Shown: positions 17,880-26,446 of the stretch, one piece after another | Layout: the number at the start of each line of letters is the position of its first letter | How positions within the stretch are numbered: position 1 is the first letter of the stretch | Assembly (NCBI GenBank): GCA_001399805.1 | Contig: LIHJ01000089.1 | Coordinates: forward strand, 63,641 to 127,640 | Source: Candidatus Bathyarchaeota archaeon BA1 | Lineage (GTDB): Archaea; Thermoproteota; Bathyarchaeia; Bathyarchaeales; Bathyarchaeaceae | DNA: 64,000 nt | Direction of reading: 5' to 3' | Position numbers and translations under genes: made by a program | Notes under the pieces: model-generated | What the model was told of the DNA's origin: nothing | The model's input: the letters and a program-made list of their open reading frames with translations, nothing else | The model's database searches: none

Positions 17880-18439
17880 ATGACAATCGCCGTCAAACCC
17901 GTGACGTTGGAAAACTTGGAGGATGAGATGGAGCCCTGCCTCGAGGAGATTTCTCCCGAAAGGAAACATGAGTTTTTAGCGTGTTGTCAAGCCAAGAAAA
18001 AGTGGTTCAAAGACACAACTGATAAATATGGAGTCTGTGGATTTGTCGCCTACTTAGATGGTCGTCCTACAGGCTTAATAGAGTTTCTTCCAGTGGATGC
18101 GTTGCCTTACCCCGATAACAGACCTGAGGATACGAGGTTTATCTTGTGTGCTTACGTGAGGAGGGACTGTCAAAAAAGAGGTATAGGCCATCATATGTTC
18201 CAGCACCTCATTAACTATCTGAAAGACACCTCAATTCCATACTTCAATGGAAGAAAGACCGCCGCAATGGAAGTTTATGTGCCAGACCAAATCCAGGGTG
18301 GCCCTCCCACATTCAATTTCCAACGGGAAGCAAAGAGTTCTACGAAAGATCTGGATTCGAGTTAAAAAGGAGCTGCCCAAACAAAAGGGATATCTTTACC
18401 GGCTTGTACTCCACCATTAAACGGGTTCTACAAGGTTAA
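17880..18439 (+). pseudogene. GNAT-family N-acetyltransferase, frameshifted near the C-terminus
   Basis: The first 145 residues are well-formed GNAT: GRPTGLIEFLPVD, then RFILCAYVRRDCQKRGIGHH, whose Q-x-x-G-x-G holds acetyl-CoA. The frame then drifts at about 18320. The neighbouring frame continues with the family's final motif FPTGSKEFYERSGFELK and ends at 18439. One base lost or gained would reunite them. The substrate is unknown. The uninterrupted frame (17880-18365) would lack the last strands of the fold. Confidence 0.7.
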
Positions 18440-18467
18440 ATACACAAATATTTTTTGATTCAACTAT

Positions 18468-19238
18468 TTGGAATGTGAAAATATGAGCGAGATAAATAGA
18501 CGAATTACAGAAATGGTGAAAGAGTGGTACACGAAAACGGCGGGCTATGAGTGGAGACGTTTAAGGCAAGACCCTACCATCAGATCGAATTTATCACCAC
18601 CATGTATTTCCTTAGAAAGCATCTCCCAGAGAGTGGCCTGGTATTTGATGCTGAAGGGGTCCTGTTAAGATGTACCATTGAACTAGCCAGTATGGAGTAT
18701 GAGGTTGTCCTACTCGACATCACGCCCAAGCTATTGAAAATTGCTAGGAGGCAAATCAAGAGGGCTGGAGTGCAAGATCGCCTGAAGCAGATAATTGAGG
18801 GCTCCATAACAGATCTTACCGCCTTTGCTGATGAAAAATTTGATGCGGTGCTCTGCCTAGAAGGCCCACTAACACATCTTTTAGATGCCAAGCAACGAGA
18901 GGGTGCAGCGGGGGAGCTGGTGCGGGTCGCTAAGAGGGGCTCACCCCTCTTTATACCGGTGATAGGTAGGCTTGGCTTACTGAGGACCATCCCTTTGGAG
19001 TTTCCAGATAAAATACAGGATTGTAGGCATCATTGGGAAAAGGGGAGACTACATTCTAGGTGTGCTTCCCCGCGCCCAGGTGGGTGGCTTCACCGCCGCC
19101 CAGTGGTTCCTAACAGAGGAGCTCCGAGAGCTTTTTGAAAGGCATGGGGTCGAAACGCTGGATACGACCGCTTTGGAGGGTTGTCATCCCACCATAGGAC
19201 ATAGGAGGGAGACCAACCGACTTTTTAAGGACCCGTAG
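18468..19238 (+). pseudogene. Class I SAM-dependent methyltransferase, multiple frameshifts
   Basis: Pieces in three frames line up as one methyltransferase: INRRITEMVKEWYTKTAGYE, then ITTMYFLRKHLPESGLVFDA, YEVVLLDITPKLLKIARRQI, and FDAVLCLEGPLTHLL with ELVRVAKRGSPLF. After a shift it ends TAAQWFLTEELRELFERHG and a stop at 19238. The SAM-binding loop that should read D-x-G-x-G-x-G has become FDAEGVLLRC, so glycines are lost as well as frame. Target unknown; non-functional as read. Confidence 0.7.
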
Positions 19239-19499
19239 AGATGGAAGCTGTGGATCGACATTATACTACGAACATGCAATCAGCCATCCATCGTTGGTGT
19301 TGGTGAGCACCTCCTCTATGTTGGGCGAAGGCGGTAATCCTTCGCGGGGGAATTCTAATGGGGATTAAACAAAGCAAAGGCCCCGGTTGCCACATGGAAT
19401 TTATGGCAAAATTATAGTATGCTCACTTTATGCTTTTCTACTCAGAATACAATATATGGCGGTTCGATTAAAGAACTCTGAAGTGAGGGGTTGAGTTTA

Positions 19500-20341
19500 A
19501 TGAAAACCTTCACGGATAAGGTTTCAGAATTGCTCGAAGAGAAGAGGAGCATCCTGTGTGTTGGTTTGGACCCCGCACTCCCTGAGCAACGGGATGAGAA
19601 TGTTATTCCCTGTATCTGGAGGGAGCTGATGAGAATCAGGCTAGGCTAAACTTTTGCCTCGACATGATAGAGCAGACTGCAGATTTTTGTGTTGCAGCTA
19701 AGCCCAATGAGCAGTATGTTCATGGTTTAACGCCCCAACAGCACCAGAAATTAACCAACTTCATCCAAAAACACGGCCTTTTCTCAATCTACGACTGTAA
19801 ACTGAGCGATATCAGGGACACGGCCCAATCCGCATTATTTCATTATCATAGGTGGGGTTATGACACCATAACGGTCAGCCCCTTCCCAGGCAACACCGAG
19901 GAGGTTGTTAGGATTGCACATGAATATGACCCACAAATTGGCATCATCGTTTTGACCTTGATGTCAAACCCCGAAGCAGAGAGATTCATGAGGCACGCGA
20001 GGATAGGCAACAAACCAGCATACCTCGCGATAGCGGAGGACGTCAGGAAGTTTGGCGCGGATGGCTGTGTGGTTGGGGCAACAGGTCACGTGACAGAGAA
20101 AGATTTGAAACTCATCAGAGCAACGGTGGGAGAGGATAAGCTCTTCCTGATACCTGGCGTTGGGGCGCAGAGGGGCGATCCAGAGAGGGCCATCAAGGCT
20201 GGGGGGAGAAACATTATAATCAATGTAGGTAGGGACATAATTTATTCAGACAACCCCCGAAGAAAAGCTAAAGAATACTGCGAATTGTTCCGAAAGATAA
20301 GATGCAGCACAGAACACTCGGTGATAAAACGCACAACATAA
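19500..20341 (+). pseudogene. pyrF: Orotidine 5'-phosphate decarboxylase, single frameshift
   Basis: Last step of UMP synthesis. The ATG at 19500 begins KTFTDKVSELLEEKRSILCV, followed by GLDPALPEQ. At about 19612 the frame breaks. The next frame resumes YLEGADENQARLNFCLDMIE and runs on to 20341. Catalytic residues D-x-K-x-x-D appear in YDCKLSDIRDT, the phosphate loop in PGVGAQRGDP, and NVGRDIIYS near the end. One base would restore a roughly 280-residue enzyme of the long PyrF subgroup. It is a recent lesion or a sequence error. Confidence 0.8.
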
Positions 20342-20640
20342 TCATCAAAAAACATGTAACACTAGAGGACCGCTGGATTTTCTTTTCGGATGTCAATTCG
20401 TTATTGGCAAAGCTCCTCTTCATCATACACAAGGTCAAACGTTCAGTGCTCATAGAGGGTCGGGCTCATTGGTTGTCCGAATTCCTTATGCGAACAGATG
20501 TCTCAGGTATTCCAAAATGTAACATGGGAATCTTGATGAGTATGTCGATTGCAAGTGCTGTTAAGAACGGCGCCTCAGGGCTGATGCTCGTGTATAGGAT
20601 TCCGCCATTATCATCCTAAAGAGTATGAGCTTCCTTAGGC
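20302..20640 (+). pseudogene. Possible orotate phosphoribosyltransferase remnant
   Basis: A 105-residue frame overlaps the end of pyrF. It has KKHVTLEDRWIFFSDVNSLL and later RTDVSGIPK...SIASAVKN...SGLMLVYR. The order recalls OPRTase (the S-x-Y-x-D region, then the T-x-G-I-P loop, then the V-R-K strand), and pyrE next to pyrF would make biochemical sense. Identity is low and the PRPP motif is absent, so this is a tentative reading of an eroded gene. Confidence 0.35.
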
Positions 20641-20656
20641 TGTATCTGTCAATCAT

Positions 20657-20805
20657 TCAACCGGTCAGTATGGAAACCGCCATGTTAACCGCGTTTCCGG
20701 TGCTGGAAAGCAGGCCAAGCTGTACGGGATCTGCCCCTAACGCCCTAGCGAACAGAGCAATGCATTGATAACTCAGCCTTATGAAAACCCTCAGCAGCCC
20801 TCCTA
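20657..20805 (-). pseudogene. MFS-transporter-like N-terminal fragment
   Basis: The minus strand reads LLRVFIRLSYQCIALFARAL, then GADPVQLGLLSSTGNAVNMA and VSILTG before a stop. The phrase L-G-A-[DS]-P-x-Q-[IL]-G-L-L is typical of the first two helices of major-facilitator proteins. Nothing further of the transporter can be read in this frame. It is a short relic. Confidence 0.4.
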
Positions 20806-20815
20806 ATCAGTAACA

Positions 20816-21389
20816 CCCGATGGTTCCATGGTTGCCTTCTAATAAAGGTCAACAAACCGAGTCTCTTGAACATAGTCATCAACCAATTCTACAGAGTACA
20901 GAGTACATTATCTGCCACTTTAACGTGAAGAGGTCTAAAATACCACAAAAGATCATTAAAAATCTTCCCGTTTATCCTTGAGTTTAGTAATTAATTTTGT
21001 AAGAGTACCGCCTGCGGCGCTAGTGCTAGGTTTACATCTCGGCTATTCCTTTGTCGCAACCAGAAGGAAGTTGGTAGGGATTAAGGGAGAGCCTTTGTTT
21101 TCGGAATCTACATAGTACTCCTGAAGCGGTCTACATGAAAATAAGAAACATTCAAAATAGCCTTCGAATGTTTCTTATTCATTAGAATACGTTCACTACC
21201 ACCAAAGGTTGCATACAAACCCGTCATTAAAAATATGTTTAACCGCGCAAATAAGTGCCTTTCCATGCTTACTTATGTAATGATGGAGAGAGCGAAAAAT
21301 TGGAAATAACGAGAATTTAGCGTCAAGGAACGGATTTGATCCATAGAGAATCCAGTGCATTTTTAACAATAATCATGTATTGATTAAAA
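20816..21389. other. Gene-free AT-rich stretch with one strong hairpin
   Basis: No open frame of note on either strand. The only structured element is a 14-bp perfect inverted repeat at 21140-21179. The stretch lies between the MFS relic and the DUF4258/DUF2283 pair and looks like eroded DNA. Confidence 0.5.
21140..21179. repeat. 14-bp perfect inverted repeat (hairpin)
   Basis: AATAAGAAACATTC at 21140-21153 is exactly complementary in reverse to GAATGTTTCTTATT at 21166-21179, with a 12-base loop. It could be a transcription terminator, the hairpin end of a lost IS200/IS605-type element, or a MITE-like relic. No transposase is adjacent. Confidence 0.7.
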
Positions 21390-21598
21390 ATGACTCTAGA
21401 GTGCACTGATCACGCACTGTGGCGAATGAAACATAGATCAATATCAAAAATCAGTGTTGAAGATACTGTTAAAAGTCCGGATTTCAGCTTTGTTACACGT
21501 GCAGTAGATTTGCGGCACTAAAAAGACACGATGATAAATTTCTCAAGGTGGTTTATGAAAAGAGTAATGATAAAATAATTGTTGTCACTGGTTATTAG
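21390..21598 (+). pseudogene. DUF4258-family gene, frameshifted
   Basis: The ATG at 21390 begins CTDHALWRMKHRSISKISVE, the DUF4258 H-A-x-x-R-x-x-x-R-x-I-S pattern, continues DTVKSPDF, and hits a stop near 21520. The next frame reads ALKRHDDKFLKVVYEKSNDK, then IIVVTGY and a stop at 21598, the family's C-terminal end. DUF4258 proteins are RelE/BrnT-like and often precede DUF2283 genes, as here. Confidence 0.6.
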
Positions 21599-21615
21599 AC
21601 AAGGAGGGTTCAACG

Positions 21616-21834
21616 ATGATAAGGGTTGAATATGACTCGAAGGCTGACGCCATGTATATCTGGCTCAGAAAGGCCCGTTACGAGATTAGCGAGGAACTTG
21701 CAGAAAATGTGATCATAGACCTTGATAAGCGGGGACGCATTATTGGGATAGAAATCCTTGATATATCAAAAGCTTTGGGAGAAGATCTGGTAAACAAGAT
21801 AATAAACACAGAAAAACTAGTTGCAAAATCATAA
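21616..21834 (+). CDS. DUF2283 family protein
   Basis: A 72-residue protein with the full DUF2283 pattern: VEYDSKADAMYIWL, then ENVIIDLDKRGRIIGIEILD and a helical tail. The start is preceded by GGAGG (21603-21607). The family commonly follows DUF4258 genes and is thought to be the antitoxin-like or regulatory partner. Here the partner gene immediately upstream is broken, so this one may be an orphan. Confidence 0.85.
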   Translation: MIRVEYDSKADAMYIWLRKARYEISEELAENVIIDLDKRGRIIGIEILDISKALGEDLVNKIINTEKLVAKS

Positions 21835-21876
21835 CTGAAAGTTTACCAACCCTAATTATGGGTCTTAACATCTTCT

Positions 21877-22575
21877 TCATGCCTGTAAGAAAGCGGAGAT
21901 GGGATCTATCCTAGTTTTTAGGCGACGTAGGCTCCCCACTTTGGTATTTACATTGAAACGAGGATGGAGTTCAAGTGTCATTGTCTTATCGTAATTCTTG
22001 GCTTTCAGCTCTGAGAAGATGCGCTGAAAATCGATTGTGCCTTCGCCGGGCGGTAGATGGAGGTCGTCTTCTTCTGAATTACCTCCTCTGTTGTCACTGA
22101 TATGAACATGCTCTAATCTATCGCTAAAGGCACCTATGAAATTGACGGGATTGTTGGAAAACAGATTTGCATGCCCCACATCCAGACAGAACTTCAACCC
22201 GGGTATCCTCTCGAAGACACTTTTTAACACACTGATACTCTCTTCGGTATTTTCAAGACATAATGTAACGCGATATTCGACCGCTTTCTTGTAAAGCCTA
22301 CTAAGTGTCGCTATCTTTTCGTCAAAGGTTATCTGACCTCGCGTGAAAAAGTGTATCACTGCTTTGGTGATGCCAAGGTCTTCCGCTAACTCCAAAGACT
22401 CAAAGCACATGCGATCGAGTTCATCAAGATGGGCAAGCAGTTTATACCTGCTCCCATGAAAAATCGAAACATCTTCCTTGCCGCTAAGGATCACTTCAAT
22501 GAAATCAACTAGGTCGCCCAGAATAACTGTCTCCTCCCTAAACTTGTCAGCGGAAAGCAAGATGCCTATTTGCAT
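21877..22575 (-). CDS. Sugar phosphate isomerase/epimerase-like TIM-barrel protein
   Basis: A 232-residue xylose-isomerase-like TIM barrel. Metal-ligand-like positions are seen in LCLENTEES (Glu), KFCLDVGHANLF (Asp, His), HVHISDNRGG (His, Asp) and MTLELHPR (Glu). LPPGEGTIDFQ is the usual loop after the seventh strand. Members include AP endonuclease IV relatives and sugar epimerases; the exact substrate cannot be told. It stands alone between two toxin-antitoxin-like pairs. Confidence 0.75.
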   Translation of the reverse strand: MQIGILLSADKFREETVILGDLVDFIEVILSGKEDVSIFHGSRYKLLAHLDELDRMCFESLELAEDLGITKAVIHFFTRGQITFDEKIATLSRLYKKAVEYRVTLCLENTEESISVLKSVFERIPGLKFCLDVGHANLFSNNPVNFIGAFSDRLEHVHISDNRGGNSEEDDLHLPPGEGTIDFQRIFSELKAKNYDKTMTLELHPRFNVNTKVGSLRRLKTRIDPISAFLQA

Positions 22576-22868
22576 GGATTCGATACGACTCCAAAGCTTT
22601 AAAAAAAGGCATTGATCTTGTCCTTCATCCCATGATATTCAAGCGTGAAGTATTTAAGAATTAATAGCGCCGGGGAATAGGTTTGGATTCTTGTTTAGAC
22701 TGCTAAGTTCGAATTTTTGGATTTTTTGGCAGTTTAATGGTAGCTTCGCATTCTTGTTCACAAAATGGCTCATAGCGATTCGGGGATAGGAAGCCTTAAA
22801 AAGTATCTTGTTCTGTAGGAGGAAGTATTTATATTTCTATTCTTACTTTTTCTGTTCTGGTTTTGGAA

Positions 22869-23107
22869 ATGGTTAGGGTAAGGGTTAAGCTTGGGAGTAA
22901 GGGTCAGCTCGTTATACCTAAGGTTATAAGAGTCTGGGTCTGGTAGAGAACAAATTTGTGATCCTTGATGTTAAGGATAAGTCCCTCGAAATTAAGGCTT
23001 TAGACGAAGGAATCGTGGAAAAATGGAGGGATATTGCCGAGAGGGAAGGACTCGACGTCTCCAAAGAACTCGTTTATGAGGATAAGCTCTACGAGGAAGT
23101 TCTCTAA
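22869..23107 (+). pseudogene. vapB: VapB-type AbrB antitoxin, 2-base deletion
   Basis: The ATG at 22869 reads VRVRVKLGSKGQLVIPKVIR, a textbook AbrB/SpoVT beta-strand swap domain, but terminates after a few codons. The adjacent frame continues SLGLVENKFVILDVKDKSLE and runs through the toxin-binding tail to a stop at 23107. Adding two bases at AAGAGTCTG (expected AAGAGAGTCTG) would restore one 80-residue protein. The stop overlaps the vapC start (TAATG). Confidence 0.7.
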
Positions 23108-23505
23108 TGCTCTATTTGGATGCTAATTTCTTCATATTCGCTCTTCTAGACAGGACAGATAGAGGCGTCGAAGCTCGGAGACTGCAACAGACAATAGTTG
23201 AGGGTAAGGAGAGGGCCATAACGTCCTCCCTAGCTTTGGACGAGGTTATGTGGGTTCTCATTAAAGGTAAGAAACGACATTTACTACGCGCAGCTATTGA
23301 GGGAATCTACTCAACGCCCAACCTAGATGTAGTTGAGGTCTCTTCTACTGCACCACTACTGGCACTGGGCTTCATCGAGAAATATGATCTGAAGCTAAGA
23401 GACGCCTTCCACATAGCTGTAATAAGAGAGAATGAGATGGAGACAATAATAAGCGATGATGAGGACTTCGATAGAATAGAGTGGATCAAGAGAATTAAGT
23501 TCTAA
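23107..23505 (+). CDS. vapC: VapC-type PIN-domain toxin
   Basis: A 132-residue PIN-domain ribonuclease. The acidic residues are in place: LYLDANFFIF (first Asp), SLALDEVMWVL (Glu/Asp), KLRDAFHIAV and ISDDEDFD. VapC toxins cut tRNA or rRNA when not held by VapB. It is translationally coupled to the upstream AbrB antitoxin, which is frameshifted here. The reading frame of the toxin itself is intact. Confidence 0.88.
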   Translation: MLYLDANFFIFALLDRTDRGVEARRLQQTIVEGKERAITSSLALDEVMWVLIKGKKRHLLRAAIEGIYSTPNLDVVEVSSTAPLLALGFIEKYDLKLRDAFHIAVIRENEMETIISDDEDFDRIEWIKRIKF

Positions 23506-23655
23506 GTGTAACAAAACCACGCCCTAATAAGATTTGGTGTCCACCTAACCGAATGAATAGATGGGCGTGTCAACTTCATACCGATACGATTCATCCAACA
23601 TACATCTCTTAAAGAAAGGTATCATCCGTGTTTAATGAAAAGGATCCCTAAATTT

Positions 23656-23812
23656 TGGCGCCGGGGAAGGGATTTTCAGGAGGAACTAAGCCTCCCTTTG
23701 AACCCTTGAGGCGCAAAGCGCCACAGGCTAGCTCGCCAAATCGTCTGTGCCCCATCTAATCGTCTCGAGGCCAGCGCATGTGTGGACTCATTTACCACTC
23801 TGCCACCCCGGC
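23656..23812 (-). tRNA. tRNA-Ser(CGA) with three probable introns
   Basis: Minus strand from 23812. Acceptor GCCGGGG pairs with CCCCGGC (23666-23660), with discriminator G and encoded CCA (23658-23656). The anticodon stem CTGGC pairs with GCTAG around loop CTCGAG/A, giving anticodon CGA at 23767-23765. The variable arm GGCGC-TTT-GCGCC marks a class II serine tRNA. The gene spans 154 nt without CCA, far above about 88. The excess is a 30-nt insert after position 37 (about 23763-23734), a 24-nt insert in the T-loop between TTCAA and TCCCTT (about 23697-23673, itself a GGAGG/CCTCC hairpin), and about 10 extra nt in the D-loop (23800-23779). Exact splice points are inferred. Confidence 0.85.
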
Positions 23813-23868
23813 GCCGCATCTTATCGAGGTCATAAGGCGCCTAAAAAGCCTTTCTTCAGCTTTTTAAC

Positions 23869-24012
23869 ATGACTGTTAGCATTAACCTGTTATTGATGAG
23901 GAGTCCATATTTGGGTCCAAATAAATTCTATGTTGAAAACGGTTTTTCTGAAAATCTCGTTGTGCTAAAGGAAAGAATGGCGAAGATTATAAAATTAACC
24001 ACGAAGGTTTGA
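23869..24012 (+). CDS. Possible 47-residue small ORF
   Basis: An ATG at 23869 opens a 47-residue frame (TVSINLLLMRSPYLGPNKFY, then VENGFSENLVVLKERM) ending at 24012. It has protein-like composition but no recognised family and no clear ribosome-binding site. It may be a relic. The 270 bases between the tRNA and the nucleoside phosphorylase hold nothing else. Confidence 0.2.
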   Translation: MTVSINLLLMRSPYLGPNKFYVENGFSENLVVLKERMAKIIKLTTKV

Positions 24013-24083
24013 TGGGACACTCAGAAGTTGTTATGTTCAGGTCCATGGACTAGCAGAATGTTGAAACCTACATCACAACCACA

Positions 24084-24923
24084 TTACTTCAAGACGCTCG
24101 GGTGTAACCACCTCTTCTTCCTCTCTTGTTTCTTTTCGTCCCACTCACTCAAGACTTTGACAGCCTCATTCGCCACTCTTATGCATTCTTCTTCCCCAGC
24201 GCCCGCCTTGAAGATATTGGTCACTCGATTTGCATATACAGCGCACACAGCGCCCGCCCTCAACCCGAAGAGGCTACACAGAACGAAGAGGGTGGCCGCC
24301 TCCATCTCAAAATTCAGCACATTCGCCTTTTGAAGACTTGGAATTATGTTGTCAAGTTTCGGTTGCCAAAAGTCTTGGTATGATGGTCTTGCCTGACCAG
24401 CATAAAAGTCGCCGGTGGTGGCGGTGACACCAACATGATACTTGACACCTGAGCTTTCCGCTGCCTCGATGAGCGCTAGTAACACCTCGTAGTTGGCAAT
24501 CGCTGGATACTCGGGCGCCACATAGTGATTGCTTGTTCCATCCAAGCGGACAGCCCCGGTGGAGATGATGAGGTCGCCGCATTCGATGTCTCTTTGGATA
24601 GCGCCGGTGCTGCCTACCCTCACAAAGGTCTCAACCCCGATATTGGCGGCTTCATTCACAGCGATGGCGATGCAGGCGGGTCCTATCCCGCTGGACATGG
24701 CGGAGATCTTCACTCCCTTGTACCTTCCACTATAGGATCGGAACTCCCTATGGCTCGCCACCTCTTTGGCCTCATCCCAAAAGCCTGCGATCCTCGGAAC
24801 TCTGTCAGGGTCGCCTGGAATGAGGAGGTATTTTGCGAGGTCCCCGGGCTTACACCCTATGTGATACTGTTTTCTCCCCTCAATTAGGGGCTTTTCTGCC
24901 GATATCCAATGCACCCGACTCAC
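24084..24923 (-). CDS. udp: Uridine/purine nucleoside phosphorylase
   Basis: Splits nucleosides with phosphate to a base and ribose-1-phosphate (salvage). The 279-residue hexameric-type phosphorylase has YLLIPGDPDRVPRIA (phosphate site), SSGIGPACIAIAVNE, RVGSTGAIQRDI, and NFEMEAATLFVLC, the Glu-Met-Glu ribose-binding motif. The pattern is closest to uridine phosphorylase, though archaeal members can accept purines. The need for salvage fits the damaged UMP pathway genes nearby. Confidence 0.85.
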   Translation of the reverse strand: MSRVHWISAEKPLIEGRKQYHIGCKPGDLAKYLLIPGDPDRVPRIAGFWDEAKEVASHREFRSYSGRYKGVKISAMSSGIGPACIAIAVNEAANIGVETFVRVGSTGAIQRDIECGDLIISTGAVRLDGTSNHYVAPEYPAIANYEVLLALIEAAESSGVKYHVGVTATTGDFYAGQARPSYQDFWQPKLDNIIPSLQKANVLNFEMEAATLFVLCSLFGLRAGAVCAVYANRVTNIFKAGAGEEECIRVANEAVKVLSEWDEKKQERKKRWLHPSVLK

Positions 24924-25090
24924 CGAAGTATAGATGGATAGTGATGGTTTTTATTAATTTTGACAGAACAAGCGCCGCCCCAGCCACTTTTGAGCCCTCG
25001 CAATATTCGCATCTATTCATGATCGAATAACACTATAAGCGAGAATTATACAAAAATATGTGAAAGCGAATCCCCTTACAAGGGATAAAG

Positions 25091-26446
25091 ATGCCTAGGC
25101 TCTTCGGCACCTCAGGTATTCGTGGCGACATACTTACAAAGGTCACCCCGGAGTTAGCCCTAAAGTTTGGCCAATCCTTAGCCACATATCTTGGAAACGC
25201 TGGCAAGGTTATGGTGGGGCACGATAATCGAACATCCTCAAAGTTAATTGAAGCTGCAGTGACCTCCGGCTTGGTTTATGGCGGATGCGATGCGGCCTTG
25301 ATCGGATTGGTTCCTGTGCCTGTGTTGGCTTTCCAGACGAGGGAGAGGAGGATGAGCGCCGGCATTATGATAACCGCCTCACATAACCCCCCCACCGACA
25401 ACGGCTTGAAATGTTTTGACAACGAGGGAATGGAATATACAACTGCTGAGGAGGAGGACCTCGAGCACATAATTATGACCGAGAAGTATCGAGGCGTTTC
25501 GTGGGACAGACTTGGCAACATGACAGAGATTTACAACGCAAAAGAGGAGTACATGAGAGCCATTCTGGAAAAACTTTCCACCCTGCAGAAAAGAATAAGG
25601 GTGGCTGTTGACTGCGCAAACGGTGCAACCTTTGATGTCACACCAACTTTACTGAGGCGGATGGGTTGCGCGGTTATCGCCATTAACGACTATCCAGATG
25701 GCTTTTTCCCGGGGCGCCCCCTTGAGCCCTCACCCGAAAACCTGCAGGTTTTGTCTGAGGCTGTGAGGGAAATGCATGCGGACATAGGGATTGCTCATGA
25801 TGGCGACGGCGACAGGATAGCCATTGTTGATGAGGAAGGAAGGTTTGTACTAAATGACCGTATCATCGCTCTCTTCGCCATGAAGGCACTAGAGGAGCAT
25901 AAAGGCGGCCACATAATAACCTCCGTTGATACCTCTTTCTGCATAGATGAGGTTGTTGAGAAATTCGGCGGAACAGCTGAGCGAACCAAGCTGGGCAAGA
26001 CCCACACGGGTTTAAGAGAGAGAAAGGGGGTGGTGATGGCGGCTGAACCATGGAAAATCATCGACCCCAGCTGGGGTTCGTGGGGAGATGGCATTTACAC
26101 AGCTGCACGCATCATAAAAATGCTGGACGAAAGTTGCAAAACGACCACACAACTATTCGCTGAGGTCCCAAGCTATCCACAATTTAGAACATTTTTTGCC
26201 TGTGCTGAGGAACAGAAGGTGAAAGTGATGGAATTAGTAAAGAGCGAGGCTGTTAAAGATAAGAATGTGACGGATGTATGGACCTACGATGGTGTGAGGA
26301 TAAATTATGACGATGGATCATGGATTTTACTACGACCCTCGGGAACCGAGCCGAAGGTCCGCTTGTATGCAGAGGGAAGAACTGAGCAACGGTTATGGGA
26401 GCTTATGGAAAGGGGAAGGGAACTCATCAAGCGGGCCTTGGCATGA
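25091..26446 (+). CDS. glmM: Phosphoglucosamine mutase / phosphomannomutase family
   Basis: Alpha-D-phosphohexomutase. The 451 residues show the phosphoserine loop ITASHNPPTDNG (about residue 96), the metal-binding loop HDGDGDRIAIVD (about 236), a sugar-recognition segment and the C-terminal RPSGTEPKVRLYAEG phosphate-binding motif. The start LFGTSGIRGDI is typical. Archaeal members make glucosamine-1-phosphate or mannose-1-phosphate for glycans. Downstream it overlaps the tail of the convergent PhoU gene by 20 bases. Confidence 0.85.
   Translation: MPRLFGTSGIRGDILTKVTPELALKFGQSLATYLGNAGKVMVGHDNRTSSKLIEAAVTSGLVYGGCDAALIGLVPVPVLAFQTRERRMSAGIMITASHNPPTDNGLKCFDNEGMEYTTAEEEDLEHIIMTEKYRGVSWDRLGNMTEIYNAKEEYMRAILEKLSTLQKRIRVAVDCANGATFDVTPTLLRRMGCAVIAINDYPDGFFPGRPLEPSPENLQVLSEAVREMHADIGIAHDGDGDRIAIVDEEGRFVLNDRIIALFAMKALEEHKGGHIITSVDTSFCIDEVVEKFGGTAERTKLGKTHTGLRERKGVVMAAEPWKIIDPSWGSWGDGIYTAARIIKMLDESCKTTTQLFAEVPSYPQFRTFFACAEEQKVKVMELVKSEAVKDKNVTDVWTYDGVRINYDDGSWILLRPSGTEPKVRLYAEGRTEQRLWELMERGRELIKRALA

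Noticed and set aside
19600..19630. Programmed frameshift in pyrF
   Set aside because: No recognised slippery heptamer or downstream structure at the break, and neighbouring genes also have random frameshifts.
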